64,000 bases of DNA. Origin: Phenylobacterium sp. (lineage in GTDB: Bacteria > Pseudomonadota > Alphaproteobacteria > Caulobacterales > Caulobacteraceae). Position 1 is the stretch's first letter. Every line of letters begins with the position of its first letter. This document shows positions 46,632 to 57,188 of this stretch, piece after piece. Made by a program: the position numbers and the translations under genes. The notes beneath the pieces are model-generated. The model did no database searches. It worked only from the letters and a program-made list of their open reading frames with translations, and was not told the origin of the DNA. The DNA lies in NCBI RefSeq assembly GCF_030693625.1, contig NZ_JAUYAF010000020.1, forward strand, positions 39,094 through 103,093, read 5' to 3'.

Positions 46632-48365
46632 TCAGGCGACTTCCGTTTCCGCCATGTCCGCACGCGCCTCGCAGGCGTCGAGGATGGCGGCGATCAAGGC
46701 CATGGGCTGGATCGGCTTGGGCTGCACGTCGTCAAAGCCGTGGGCCAGCAGCTTCTGATCCTCGCCCGGCATGGCGTCGGCGGTGAGCGCGATCACCGGC
46801 TGACGCGGGTCGCCCGTCTCGCCCGCGCGGATGCGGCGCAGGGCCTCGATGCCGTCCATGCGCGGCATGTGCACATCCATCAGCACGAGGTCGAAGGCCT
46901 TCTCCCGCAGCATGTCCAGGGCCTCGGCGCCGTCGTTGGCGGTCTCGAGACGCGCGCCGACCGCCTCCAGGACGGCGCGGACCACGGCCTGGTTGATCGG
47001 GTTGTCCTCGGCGACCAGCAGGGTGAGGCCCGAAAGCCCGCCGTTCGCCGCCTCGGGTTCGGCCAGGTCGACCGCGTCGGCGCGGGGCAGTTCTAGGGTG
47101 ACCCGGAACACCGACCCCCGGCCAGGCTCGCTCTCCACCATGATCACGCCGCCCATCAGGTCGGTGAGCTGACGGCAGATGGCGAGGCCGAGGCCCGTGC
47201 CGCCGAACTTGCGCGTCGTGGCCGCGTCGGCCTGGGCGAAGGCGTGGAACAGCTTGGCCTGTTGCTCAGGCGCGATGCCGATGCCGGTGTCGGAAACCGC
47301 GATCTCGAAGCAGGCGGACTCTTCACCCTGGGCGATCACCGGTCGGACCGACAGGCGCACCTCGCCGACGTCCGTGAACTTCAAGGCGTTGGACACCAGG
47401 TTCAGCATGATCTGGCGGATGCGGTTGGGGTCGCCGGCCAGCCAGCGCGGCGCGCCAGGCGCCAGCTCGTAGCTGAGCTCGACGCCCTTGGCGCTGGCGG
47501 TCTCCCGCCACAGGTCGATCACCCTGGCGCCGACCTCGGTGAGGTCGAAGGCGATTTCCTCCAGATCCAGCTTGCCGGCTTCGATCTTCGAGACGTCGAG
47601 AATGTCGTTGAGGATGGCCATCAGCCCGTCGCCCGAGCGGATCAGCATCTCCACCTGGGCGCCCTGGCGCTCGTCCAGACGGGTCTGCTTCAGGGCGTGG
47701 GCCATGCCCAGGACCCCGTTCATCGGGGTCCGCAGCTCGTGGCTCATCATGGCCAGGAAGGCGGACTTGGCCTGGTTGGCCTCTATGGCCGTGGCCTGTG
47801 CGTCCTCCAGGGCCTGGGCGCTGCGCATGTTCACCACGGCGCTGTTGAAGACGTAGAGCACCGCCAGGCTGAGGCTGATCGCCAGGGTGACCAGCGGCGC
47901 GCCGCTGAACCCGCCGTCCAGCATCAGCAGGCCGATGAGCAGGGCGGCGGGGATACCGGTCAGGATGCCGAGCGCAAGCTTGGAGCGGAAGGCGAAACAC
48001 TGGCCGTGGATCATCTGGCTCGCGGAGATGGCGATGCAGGTGAGCTGCAGGGCCTGGGACCCTGTCCGCCAGTACATCCAGGCCGCGCCGGACCAGAACA
48101 GGCTGACCGCCACCGTGGCTCCGACATAGAGCAGGCGGTTGGTCATGGAATTGGGCCGGCCGGCGGCGGGCTCGCGGGTGACCCACCAGGTCCAGGCCTC
48201 GCCGGCCGCCACGGCGCAGAGCCAGATCGTCGCAAGCGCGGGTCCGAAATTCAGGCCCAGCAGCAGGCCGCTGACGAAGGTGAGGACGAGGCGGATCCCC
48301 AGGGTCGCGCGCGATTCCGCGCCGACGATATCCAGCTGTTCGTTGAGCAGGCCGCGCAGCGTCAT
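46632..48365 (-). CDS. Membrane-bound hybrid histidine kinase
   Basis: 577 aa from ATG at 48365. Five to six helices in residues 15-195 without a large periplasmic domain, then HisKA ([12 protein letters not shown]), HATPase ([26 protein letters not shown]) and a receiver with Asp in [13 protein letters not shown] and Lys in VQPKPIQP. The membrane block probably senses a lipid or small molecule. No HPt domain. Confidence 0.88.
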   Translation of the reverse strand: MTLRGLLNEQLDIVGAESRATLGIRLVLTFVSGLLLGLNFGPALATIWLCAVAAGEAWTWWVTREPAAGRPNSMTNRLLYVGATVAVSLFWSGAAWMYWRTGSQALQLTCIAISASQMIHGQCFAFRSKLALGILTGIPAALLIGLLMLDGGFSGAPLVTLAISLSLAVLYVFNSAVVNMRSAQALEDAQATAIEANQAKSAFLAMMSHELRTPMNGVLGMAHALKQTRLDERQGAQVEMLIRSGDGLMAILNDILDVSKIEAGKLDLEEIAFDLTEVGARVIDLWRETASAKGVELSYELAPGAPRWLAGDPNRIRQIMLNLVSNALKFTDVGEVRLSVRPVIAQGEESACFEIAVSDTGIGIAPEQQAKLFHAFAQADAATTRKFGGTGLGLAICRQLTDLMGGVIMVESEPGRGSVFRVTLELPRADAVDLAEPEAANGGLSGLTLLVAEDNPINQAVVRAVLEAVGARLETANDGAEALDMLREKAFDLVLMDVHMPRMDGIEALRRIRAGETGDPRQPVIALTADAMPGEDQKLLAHGFDDVQPKPIQPMALIAAILDACEARADMAETEVA

Positions 48366-48556
48366 GTTTCCAGCCGGCCCCCCTTTTGAGCGTGTCGAAT
48401 TCCCCTTCGTCAACCTAGGCCGGCAAACATGAAATCTTCGTTTTTGGCGCCGGAGACCAAAATTCCGCTGGCGAGGTGGCGGGAAGCTGGCCTTAGAGGT
48501 CTTCGGCCAGCTTTTCGGGAAGGCTCTTTGGGCCCCGCCCCGGCGGCGGCTGAAAA

Positions 48557-48751
48557 TCAGGCCTTGTCCCGCGCCGCGATGCTTTGTCCGCCCACGCCCC
48601 AATGCTCGCGTTCCACCTCGTCGATGACCACGAAGGTGGTCTGCGGGTTCTTGTTCAGCACCTTGACCAGCAGTTCGGTGGCGCCGGCGATCAGCTCTTC
48701 CTTCTGGGCCTGGGTGGCGCCGGGCGTGATGCGGATATTGACGTAGGGCAT
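48557..48751 (-). CDS. 4-oxalocrotonate tautomerase family protein
   Basis: 64 aa: [28 protein letters not shown] ... [21 protein letters not shown]. Pro2 (the catalytic Pro1 after Met removal), the Arg region and the WGVGG turn are conserved. Tautomerase fold; the substrate is unknown. Confidence 0.85.
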   Translation of the reverse strand: MPYVNIRITPGATQAQKEELIAGATELLVKVLNKNPQTTFVVIDEVEREHWGVGGQSIAARDKA

Positions 48752-48809
48752 GGAGCCTTCCTGGATGCTGTGGCTTAAGTCGCCTCGTCCTTAAGGCCGG
48801 AGTTCGCCG

Positions 48810-49163
48810 ATGTCCCGTTTCCTCGCCCGCGTGCTGATCGCAGCCCTGGGTCTCTGGCTCGCCGCCGTGGTCCTGGCCGGCGTCTCCTATTCCGGTTGGC
48901 TGGATCTGCTGCTGGCCGCGCTGCTGCTGGGGCTGGTCAACGCCATCGTCAGGCCGATCGTCTTCCTGCTGACCCTGCCGCTCACCATCCTGACGCTCGG
49001 CCTGTTCCTGCTGGTGGTGAACGCCGCCATGATCGGGCTGGTGGCCCTGCTGCTGCCGGGCTTCACGATCTCGGGCCTGATCCCGGGCATCCTCGCCTCG
49101 ATCATCGTGGGCGTGGTCAGCTGGACCGGCGGGGTCGTGCTGGGCGACGGAAAGTCCGACTGA
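48810..49163 (+). CDS. Phage holin family / YvlD-like membrane protein
   Basis: 117 aa, four helices: [70 protein letters not shown]. The [32 protein letters not shown] block is the YvlD (PF04020) signature. Envelope protein of unknown role. TGATG overlap with the next gene. Confidence 0.82.
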   Translation: MSRFLARVLIAALGLWLAAVVLAGVSYSGWLDLLLAALLLGLVNAIVRPIVFLLTLPLTILTLGLFLLVVNAAMIGLVALLLPGFTISGLIPGILASIIVGVVSWTGGVVLGDGKSD

Positions 49164-49378
49164 TGGCGACCTTCCTGATCCGTCACAAGGGCGAGCTGGG
49201 GGTCGAGTGGGCCTTCATCAGGGCCAAGTCACCGGGCGCCCTGACCACCGCCTTCCGCGACATCGAGGTCATCGAGCCGTGGCCGGAATGGGCCACCCCG
49301 CAGATGGTCAAGGATGTCGGCGTCTACGAGATCAGGGGCGAGCTGAGCCCGCTGCTCGAAAAGCTCAAACGCCAGTAG
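49163..49378 (+). CDS. Small protein, unknown function
   Basis: 71 aa: [43 protein letters not shown]..., ending EKLKRQ. Soluble alpha/beta character; I do not recognise a family. Translationally coupled to the YvlD-like gene, so coexpression is likely. Confidence 0.65.
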   Translation: MATFLIRHKGELGVEWAFIRAKSPGALTTAFRDIEVIEPWPEWATPQMVKDVGVYEIRGELSPLLEKLKRQ

Positions 49379-49390
49379 CGCGCACGAAAA

Positions 49391-49416
49391 AGGGCGGAGC
49401 CTCGCGGCCCCGCCCT
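49391..49416 (-). terminator. groESL terminator
   Basis: Stem AGGGCGG / CCGCCCT (49391-49397 and 49410-49416), extended inside; on the minus strand followed by TTTTTCGTG, so it terminates groEL transcription. Confidence 0.75.
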
Positions 49417-49444
49417 CAATCTTAAGCGCGTTAGGGGCCTGGAC

Positions 49445-51097
<1,653 letters not shown>

Positions 51098-51144
51098 TCA
51101 GCTCTTTCAGAGTTTTATGGAGGGGAGGAGAGCGGAGGAGGTGG

Positions 51145-51432
51145 TTATTCAACCACGCCCAGGACGTCGCTTTCCTTCATGATCAGGAGGTCCTGACCGT
51201 CGATCTTCACTTCGGTGCCCGACCACTTGCCGAACAGGATCTTGTCGCCCGGCTTCACGTCCAGGGGTTGGATCTTGCCGCTGTCATCACGGGCGCCGGG
51301 GCCGACGGCGACGACTTCGCCTTCCTGCGGCTTTTCCTTGGCGGTGTCGGGAATGATGATCCCGCCCTTGGTCTTTTCCTCTTCTTCGACGCGCTTGATC
51401 AGCACGCGGTCTCCCAGGGGACGAAACGCCAT
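51145..51432 (-). CDS. groES: Co-chaperonin GroES (Hsp10)
   Basis: 95 aa from ATG at 51432 (AGAGAAA upstream). [46 protein letters not shown] with the mobile loop, ending [10 protein letters not shown]. Lid of GroEL. Preceded by a CIRCE-like operator and a heat-shock type promoter. Confidence 0.98.
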   Translation of the reverse strand: MAFRPLGDRVLIKRVEEEEKTKGGIIIPDTAKEKPQEGEVVAVGPGARDDSGKIQPLDVKPGDKILFGKWSGTEVKIDGQDLLIMKESDVLGVVE

Positions 51433-51490
51433 GTCTTTTTCTCTCCGTTCGAAACGGTTGAATGGATTGCGTCGCACAAGGGGCCGACCG

Positions 51491-51517
51491 TTAGCAGCCG
51501 CGGCCCCTGAGTGCTAA
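51491..51517. promoter_or_regulatory. CIRCE operator (imperfect) of groESL
   Basis: Plus-strand TTAGCAGCC-N9-GAGTGCTAA: one arm is the exact CIRCE arm, the other differs at two positions. CIRCE (TTAGCACTC-N9-GAGTGCTAA) is bound by the repressor HrcA. Lies 59 bp before the groES start. Confidence 0.85.
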
Positions 51518-51528
51518 CGACGGCCGGG

Positions 51529-51557
51529 AGGTAGGGTCCCAAGGCTCTGGAGTCAAG
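51529..51557 (-). promoter_or_regulatory. Sigma-32-like promoter of groESL
   Basis: Minus strand CTTGACT (51557-51551), 14-nt spacer, CCCTACCT (51536-51529), resembling CTTGAAA-N13/14-CCCCATNT. CIRCE lies just downstream, at the expected position for repression. Confidence 0.6.
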
Positions 51558-51665
51558 CTTGGCTGGAGGCGAAAGGGGTTCGCGGGCGAATCCGCTTGGC
51601 CCCCGGGGGACCGCCCGGATAAGGGTTCTGCGAGGGAAGAACCTAGAAATCCCAGGAGAATATCC

Positions 51666-52088
51666 ATGCGTCGCCTCATCGCGCTCGCCGCCCTGTCCGT
51701 CGCGGCCGTGGCGTCCGCCGCCAGCGCCGAGACCTGGAAGCCCTACAGCGCCGTCACCGACAAGGGCCTGCAGTGGTCCTACGACACCGACTACGCCTAT
51801 CGCGACAGCGCCTCTGGCAAGGTCGTGGTGCTGCAGGCGATCGGCAAGCCGGGCGCCACCCCGCGCCTGGGTCCCTCGGCCCCCGGCGCCGCCGACGGCG
51901 TCGGCAGCGTCGTGGCCCTCGACTGCCGGGCCCGGACGATCGTGCTGATCGGCTCCTACGCGCCGTCCAAGCCCCTGGCCCTGTCCGACACCTGGCGCTC
52001 GGCCACCGCCAAGAAGGTGGAGAGCGCCGACGACAAGGCCCTGGTGTCGGCCGCCTGCGAAGGCGCCGACAAGCTGCCCGCCAAGTAG
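51666..52088 (+). CDS. Secreted protein, unknown function
   Basis: 140 aa. Signal peptide (RRLIALAALSVAAVASAASAE), then a single domain: ETWKPYSAVTDKGLQWSYDTDYAYRDSASGKVVVLQAIGKPG, VVALDCRARTIVLIGSYAP, LVSAACEGADKLPAK. Two Cys may pair. Resembles the 'surface-adhesin-like' short periplasmic proteins but I cannot assign a family. Confidence 0.65.
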   Translation: MRRLIALAALSVAAVASAASAETWKPYSAVTDKGLQWSYDTDYAYRDSASGKVVVLQAIGKPGATPRLGPSAPGAADGVGSVVALDCRARTIVLIGSYAPSKPLALSDTWRSATAKKVESADDKALVSAACEGADKLPAK

Positions 52089-52144
52089 GGATTGCCAAGC
52101 CGGCAGGGCGTCCTAGCCTCGGGTCAAACCGAGGAGGGACGCCG

Positions 52145-52519
52145 ATGCTGGACCATGTGAGCCTGAAGGTCGCCAATCACGCCGCCGCCCAGGCCTTCTA
52201 CGACAAGGCGCTCGCGCCCCTCGGCCTGACCCGGCTGGTCTCCATGGAGGACGCCTCGGGCTATGGTGCGAGCCGCCCGTTCTTCTGGATCGGCCAGGGG
52301 GACAAGGCGGGCTACTGCCATGTCGCCTTCAGCGCGCCCGACCACGCCACGGTGGACGCCTTTCACGCCGCGGCCCTGGCGGCCGGTGGCCGCGACAACG
52401 GCTCGCCCGGCCTGCGCGAGTACTATCACCCCACCTACTATGGCGCCTTCGTCCTCGACCCGGACGGGCACAACATCGAGGCGGTGTGCCACGGTGCGGG
52501 GCCGGCGCGTCCGGCCTGA
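52145..52519 (+). CDS. VOC family protein (glyoxalase fold)
   Basis: 124 aa. MLDHVSLKVANHAAAQAFYDKALAPLGL at the start, HVAFSAPDHATVDAFHAAALAAGG in the middle, and YYGAFVLDPDGHNIEAVCH at the end, the metal-binding pattern H...E...H...E of the VOC superfamily. AGGAGG precedes the ATG at 52145. The substrate is unknown. Confidence 0.85.
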   Translation: MLDHVSLKVANHAAAQAFYDKALAPLGLTRLVSMEDASGYGASRPFFWIGQGDKAGYCHVAFSAPDHATVDAFHAAALAAGGRDNGSPGLREYYHPTYYGAFVLDPDGHNIEAVCHGAGPARPA

Positions 52520-52602
52520 CGCTGTAAATTGAAACGCTTGTTTGGATTTCGGCGGAAAGTGCGCGAAGCTGGCGGCAACCAACAATCCGCAGGAGAGACC
52601 CG

Positions 52603-53922
52603 ATGAGCGAGACCCAGGACAAGGCCCAGTCCAGCTTCAAGCTGAACCCGATGGACGAGCTCAACGACCTGCGGATGTCCGAGAAGGCCCTGCCGCTGCT
52701 GGAGCATGTGAAGCGCTTCATCAAGGAAACCGTCAACCCGATGTCGGCGGAGTTCCACCGTCTGGGCGAGGGCAAGGCCGACATCTGGTCCTATGCGCCG
52801 GGCCAGCTGGAAGTCCTCGAAAAGGCCAAGGACAAGGCCAAGGCCGAGGGCCTGTGGAACTTCTTCCTGCCCAACGCCGAGACCGGCGAGGGCCTGTCCA
52901 ACCTCGACTACGCCTATATCGCCGTCGAGCTGGGCAAGAACCCGATGGCCTCGGAGACCATGAACTGCGCCGCGCCCGACACCGGCAACATGGAAGTCCT
53001 GGAGCGCGTCGGCACTCCTGAGCAGAAGAAGCAGTGGCTGGAGCCGCTGCTGGCCGGCAAGATCCGCTCGGCCTTCGCCATGACCGAGGTCAACGCCGCC
53101 TCGTCGGACGCCAAGAACGTCAACACCCGCGCCACCCTGGTGGGCGACGAGTACGTCATCAACGGCGAGAAGCACTATATCTCCGGCGCCGGCGACCCGC
53201 GCTGCAAGATCATGATCACCATGGTCCAGACCAGCCCGGATGGTCCGCCCAACCTGCGCCAGTCGCAGATCCTGGTCCCCACCGACGCGCCCGGCGTGAA
53301 GATCGTCGGCCCCATGAACGTGTTCGGCGATCCCGACGCGCCGCACGGCCACATGCACATCATCTTCGACAACGTCCGCGTGCCGGCGTCGAACATGCTG
53401 CTGGGGGAGGGCCGCGGCTTCGAGATCAGCCAGCTGCGCCTCGGCCCTGGCCGCATTCACCACTGCATGCGCGCCATCGGCCAGGCCGAGAAGGCCCTGG
53501 ACCTGATGGTCACCCGCGGCCTCTCCCGCGAAGCCTTCGGCAAGCCGCTGGTTCAGCTGGGCGGCAACATCGAGAAGATCAGCCGCGCCCGCATCGAGAT
53601 CGAGTCCATGCGCCTGATGGTGCTCAAGGCCGCCAAGGCCATGGACGTCCTGGGCAACCAGGAAGCCCGCATCTGGATCCACATGGTCAAGGCCCTGGTT
53701 CCGGAACGGGTCTGCGAGATCATCGACCAGGCCATCCAGATGCACGGCGCTCTGGGCGTGTCGCAGCACACCCCGCTGGCCCGCATGTACACCTCGACCC
53801 GCACCCTGCGGATCGCCGACGGCCCCGATGAAGTCCACCACATGGTCGTGGGCCGCAACGAACTGCGCCAGTACCGCGAGATGCCGGCCGACGCCTCCAC
53901 GGCGGCCGTCTTCCGGAACTAG
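52603..53922 (+). CDS. Acyl-CoA dehydrogenase (ACAD10/11-like)
   Basis: 439 aa. FAMTEVNAASSDAKNVNTRATL (flavin/substrate loop), GEKHYISGAGDPRCKIMITM, RLGPGRIHHCMRAIGQAEKALDLM and QMHGALGVSQHTPLARMYTSTRTLRIADGPDEVHHMVVGRNEL. The last block, with DGPDEVH instead of YEG, marks the ACAD10/11 subgroup, which acts on long or branched acyl-CoAs. Stand-alone gene with a good terminator. Confidence 0.87.
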   Translation: MSETQDKAQSSFKLNPMDELNDLRMSEKALPLLEHVKRFIKETVNPMSAEFHRLGEGKADIWSYAPGQLEVLEKAKDKAKAEGLWNFFLPNAETGEGLSNLDYAYIAVELGKNPMASETMNCAAPDTGNMEVLERVGTPEQKKQWLEPLLAGKIRSAFAMTEVNAASSDAKNVNTRATLVGDEYVINGEKHYISGAGDPRCKIMITMVQTSPDGPPNLRQSQILVPTDAPGVKIVGPMNVFGDPDAPHGHMHIIFDNVRVPASNMLLGEGRGFEISQLRLGPGRIHHCMRAIGQAEKALDLMVTRGLSREAFGKPLVQLGGNIEKISRARIEIESMRLMVLKAAKAMDVLGNQEARIWIHMVKALVPERVCEIIDQAIQMHGALGVSQHTPLARMYTSTRTLRIADGPDEVHHMVVGRNELRQYREMPADASTAAVFRN

Positions 53923-53949
53923 TCGTTCCGCCACATCGAGACGGAATGA

Positions 53950-53983
53950 GAGGCGGGGGCGACAGTCCCCGCCTCTTTTCGTT
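53950..53983 (+). terminator. Terminator of the acyl-CoA dehydrogenase gene
   Basis: Perfect 9-bp stem GAGGCGGGG / CCCCGCCTC (53950-53958 and 53967-53975) followed by TTTTCGTT. Confidence 0.85.
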
Positions 53984-54392
53984 AGTGGCCCGCGGTCGCC
54001 GGCGGCGGCGACAGCCGCTTGACGTCCTCCGCGGTCACCGGCTCGGGATAGGCGTTGCCGAAGTTGGTCCGCACATAGGTGATCACCGCGGCGGTCTGTT
54101 CGGGGCTCAGCATGTCGCCGAACCAGGGCATGCCGCCCCGGCCCTTGGTGACCATGACGATGGGATAGGCGGCCATCTTCATTTTCGGATTGCTGGCCAG
54201 GGACGGGAAGGCCGCCGCCCCCACCGCCCCCTTGCCGTCGGCCATGTGGCAGGTCTGGCAGACCATCCGGTAGACCTCCTCCCCGGTCTTCGGCACGGGG
54301 GGCTTGCTGCCCCCGGGCCCCGGCTCGTCGGCCATGGCGGGCGCGGCCAGGGTGAGGGCGACCACCAGGCCCAGCTTGGAAATCATCTTCAT
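53982..54392 (-). CDS. Small periplasmic c-type cytochrome
   Basis: 136 aa from ATG at 54392. Signal peptide (LGLVVALTLAAPAMA), haem motif MVCQTCHMADGKG (CxxCH) and Met ligand candidate in GRGGMPWFGDMLSPEQTAAVITYVRTNFGN. Class I cytochrome c. Starts 2 bp after the stop of the flavin amine oxidase gene, which makes it the likely electron acceptor of that enzyme. Confidence 0.88.
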   Translation of the reverse strand: MKMISKLGLVVALTLAAPAMADEPGPGGSKPPVPKTGEEVYRMVCQTCHMADGKGAVGAAAFPSLASNPKMKMAAYPIVMVTKGRGGMPWFGDMLSPEQTAAVITYVRTNFGNAYPEPVTAEDVKRLSPPPATAGH

Positions 54393-54394
54393 GC

Positions 54395-55984
54395 TCAGGC
54401 CTCCAGCGCGCGCTTGTGCAGACGGGTGATGGCGTCGAGGGAGGAGAGCAGGGAGCCCTCCATCCAGCAGCCGACGTAAGATGCGTGCTCGCCGGCCAGC
54501 ACCACGCGGCCATCGAGAGCCACCAGGTCCTGGTAGTGGGCGGCGCGGGTCTCCTCGGTCCAGCGGGCGCAGCAGCCCAGGATCCAGGGCACGCGGTTCC
54601 AGGCCACCGAGGCGCCGTTCGAGAACTCCTTGCGATAGCTCTCCGGGTGGAAGACCGACCCCTGGGCCAGGGCCGCCTCGATCCGCTGCTCCGGCGTCAT
54701 CCCGGCCAGGTGATAGCCGCTCATCCCGCTGGCGAAGGCGCCCAGCAGCACGGCGGGGCCATCCTGCAGGAAGTTGTTGTTGGGATAGGAGACCAGGCCG
54801 ATCTCCTGGTTGGTGAAGGAGTGGCCGCCATAGATGGCCGCGTCCTCCTCCCAGAACCGGCGCTTCATCTCCAGGCCGATCTTCACCGAGTTGGAGTAGG
54901 GCACCGCGGCGATGGCCGCGTTCATCTTCTCCGACATGTTGTTCTCGATCTGGCTCAGCACCGTCAGCGGGATGGTGCAGACGCACCAGTCGGCCTTGGC
55001 CTCGGTGACCACGCCGGTCCCGGTGTCGGTATAGGTGACCGCCACCCCCTTCCTGCCCTGGTCGATCTTGGTGACCTTGGCGTTGTAGGTGATCAGCGGC
55101 TGGACTTGGCTGGCGAAGGCCTTGCCGATCATGCCCATGCCCCCCACCGGCTGGAACATGGTGGTCTGGAATTCCTCGTTCATGAAGAACGACATGTTCC
55201 GCCAGATCTTCGAATCCAGCACGTCCTTGAGGGCGAACACCTCCGACGGCGACGGCGCGCCGCCCACCCCGCCGCCGGGATTGCGGGCGAACCCCCGGTG
55301 CTCGGACGAGCGCAGGTTCTTGGCGTACTTCATGTCGCGATCCAGCATGCCCCACTCGCGCAGGGCCTCCTTCAGGCGGTCGCGATCCTGGGCCGTGACG
55401 CTGGCGTCCAGGCCCTTCTGGTCGATGGCCTTGCCCAGCAGCTCGGCGACATTGCCCTCGAAGTCGGCGGCCAGGGACTTGAAGCGCTGCGGCTTGCCGC
55501 CGAAAGCCTCGGTGTTGTGGACATAGGCGTTGTGGTTGAACTGCACGAAGGGCTGCAGCTCGACATTGAAGGCCTTGCAGTAGTGCAGCAGGGTCCGGTG
55601 ATTGTGCGGGATGCGCCAGGGGCCGGGGTTCAGATAGTTGCCGTCGGCGAACCCCACCTTCTGGGTCGCCCCGCCCATCTCGGTGATGGTGTCGCCGCCA
55701 TAGACCGACCAGTTCCGGCCGCCGGCGCGGTTCTGGTATTCCAGCACCGTGACCTTGTAGCCCGCCTTGGTCAGCTCATAGGCCGCCAGCATCCCGGCCA
55801 GCCCCGCCCCCAGCACGATCACCGAGGCGCCCTTGCGCGCGCCCGACAGCTTGGGCGGTCCCGTGAACTGGCTCTCGGCGGCATAACCGAGGGTGGTCAT
55901 CATGTTGTACATCAGGGCCGATCCGCCCAGCATCCCGATGGTCGACAGCAGCTGCCGTCTCGTCGTCTTCCCGGTCTCTTCCAT
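54395..55984 (-). CDS. Tat-exported flavin amine oxidase/dehydrogenase
   Basis: 529 aa. Twin-arginine start TTRRQLLSTIGMLGGSALMY, FAD motif VIVLGAGLAGMLAAYELTKAGYKVTVLEYQNRAGGRNWSV, the monoamine-oxidase segment MGMIGKAFASQV and the C-terminal FAD motif GRVVLAGEHASYVGCWMEGSLLSSLDAITRL. Oxidises an amine in the periplasm. With a cytochrome c directly downstream it probably works as a dehydrogenase, as described for the nicotine oxidoreductase NicA2 and its cytochrome. The substrate is unknown. Confidence 0.87.
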   Translation of the reverse strand: MEETGKTTRRQLLSTIGMLGGSALMYNMMTTLGYAAESQFTGPPKLSGARKGASVIVLGAGLAGMLAAYELTKAGYKVTVLEYQNRAGGRNWSVYGGDTITEMGGATQKVGFADGNYLNPGPWRIPHNHRTLLHYCKAFNVELQPFVQFNHNAYVHNTEAFGGKPQRFKSLAADFEGNVAELLGKAIDQKGLDASVTAQDRDRLKEALREWGMLDRDMKYAKNLRSSEHRGFARNPGGGVGGAPSPSEVFALKDVLDSKIWRNMSFFMNEEFQTTMFQPVGGMGMIGKAFASQVQPLITYNAKVTKIDQGRKGVAVTYTDTGTGVVTEAKADWCVCTIPLTVLSQIENNMSEKMNAAIAAVPYSNSVKIGLEMKRRFWEEDAAIYGGHSFTNQEIGLVSYPNNNFLQDGPAVLLGAFASGMSGYHLAGMTPEQRIEAALAQGSVFHPESYRKEFSNGASVAWNRVPWILGCCARWTEETRAAHYQDLVALDGRVVLAGEHASYVGCWMEGSLLSSLDAITRLHKRALEA

Positions 55985-56429
55985 AAGCCGCCCCCTGAAC
56001 GCCAGGCTCCAGGCCTAGGGGACGGCGCGGCGCCGGCGCCAACCGTCAGCTCAGGAGCGGGTCCCCTTTTCGCCAACCTGCCTCCGCCTTGGCGCCCCTC
56101 GCGATGAACTGGCCACGGATCGAGCAGCCGCCTGTCAGTTCGACCCCCGAAGTTGAGTGCGACCCTGGGGGAGGAATTGCCCCCCTCTCGACGGCCGCGC
56201 TTGTTCGGGTGTAGAGCGAACCCGCTCCCAACGAGCCGGGGTCGATCCGCCAGCGCGTGATCCCTAAGGCTCCGTCCTCGCCGCGACCGGCGGACGTCTG
56301 AGAGCACGGCGCCTTCCTCCGGAGGGTGAGCGGGCGGACCCGCACATTCCGCGCACGATGCGCAGCTGTTCGCGATCGGAGGGGGCCTGTGTCCCTCTCG
56401 ACGAAGCGGACGCAACCGGAGGACCACCC
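55985..56429. other. 445-bp intergenic region without recognised gene
   Basis: Between the divergent amine oxidase and TauE genes. Reading frames exist on the minus strand but lack family features. No clear terminator, repeat or riboswitch seen. The Shine-Dalgarno CGGAGGA of the following gene lies at its end (56417-56423). Confidence 0.5.
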
Positions 56430-57188
56430 ATGAGCGCTCTCGCAGCCCTCTTCATCCTTGTTCTGTCCTTTGCGACCGCCACCCTGTCGGGGGTGTTCGG
56501 CATGGCCGGCGGCCTGGTCCTGATGGGCGGGCTGGCCCTGGTCCTTCCCGTCTCGGCGGCCTTCGTCACCCACGGGCTGCTGCAGCTGGTGGCCAACGGC
56601 TGGCGGGCCATCCTGCATCGCAAGCATGTCGCCTGGTCGATCGTCGCCCTCTACGCCCTGGGCTCGCTGATCGCCGGGGGGGTGATCTCGCTCATCGCGC
56701 TCGCGCCCTCAAAGCCGGCCCTCTTCCTGTTCATGGGCCTGCTGCCGGCCCTGCTCTGGCTGCCCCAGGACTGGATCAGGCTGGACGCCGCCAAGCCCGC
56801 CCAGGCCCTGCTGTCGGGGATCATGGTCACCGGGGTGAACCTGACGGCCGGGGTGGCCGGGCCGCTGTTGGACATCTTCTTCGTCCGCACGGCGCTCACC
56901 CGCCACGTTATCGTCGCCACCAAGGCCGCCACCCAGGTCTTCGCCCACCTGGCCAAGGTGGTGGTCTATGGCGGGCTGATGCTGCGCAGCCAGGACGGCG
57001 CCGGCATGCCGCCGCTGTGGCTGTTCGCGGCCGCCATTCCGCTCTCCATGCTGGGCACGGTGGTGGGGGGGCGCATTCTCGACCGCATGACCGACATCAA
57101 CTTCAAGCGCTACACCCGCCTCATCGTCACGGCGGTGGGCGTCCTCTACCTGGTCCAGGCCGGCCAGCTGTTCCTGAGCGGCCAATGA
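56430..57188 (+). CDS. TauE/SafE family permease, first copy
   Basis: 252 aa, ATG at 56430 with CGGAGGA upstream. Seven to eight helices; LSGVFGMAGGLVLMGGL near residue 20 and the second-half repeat GVNLTAGVAGPLLDIFFVR, VIVATKAATQVFAHLAKVVVYGG are the TauE/SafE sulfite/sulfonate exporter pattern. Substrate not predictable. ATGA overlap with the second copy. Confidence 0.83.
   Translation: MSALAALFILVLSFATATLSGVFGMAGGLVLMGGLALVLPVSAAFVTHGLLQLVANGWRAILHRKHVAWSIVALYALGSLIAGGVISLIALAPSKPALFLFMGLLPALLWLPQDWIRLDAAKPAQALLSGIMVTGVNLTAGVAGPLLDIFFVRTALTRHVIVATKAATQVFAHLAKVVVYGGLMLRSQDGAGMPPLWLFAAAIPLSMLGTVVGGRILDRMTDINFKRYTRLIVTAVGVLYLVQAGQLFLSGQ

Noticed and set aside
48810-49163. Phage remnant suggested by the holin family name.
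   Set aside because: YvlD-like proteins are chromosomal envelope proteins; no other phage gene, attachment site or integrase is near.
56046-56627. Minus-strand open frames in the gap before the TauE genes.
   Set aside because: Low-complexity Arg/Gly composition, no start signal, and they run into the TauE coding region on the other strand.
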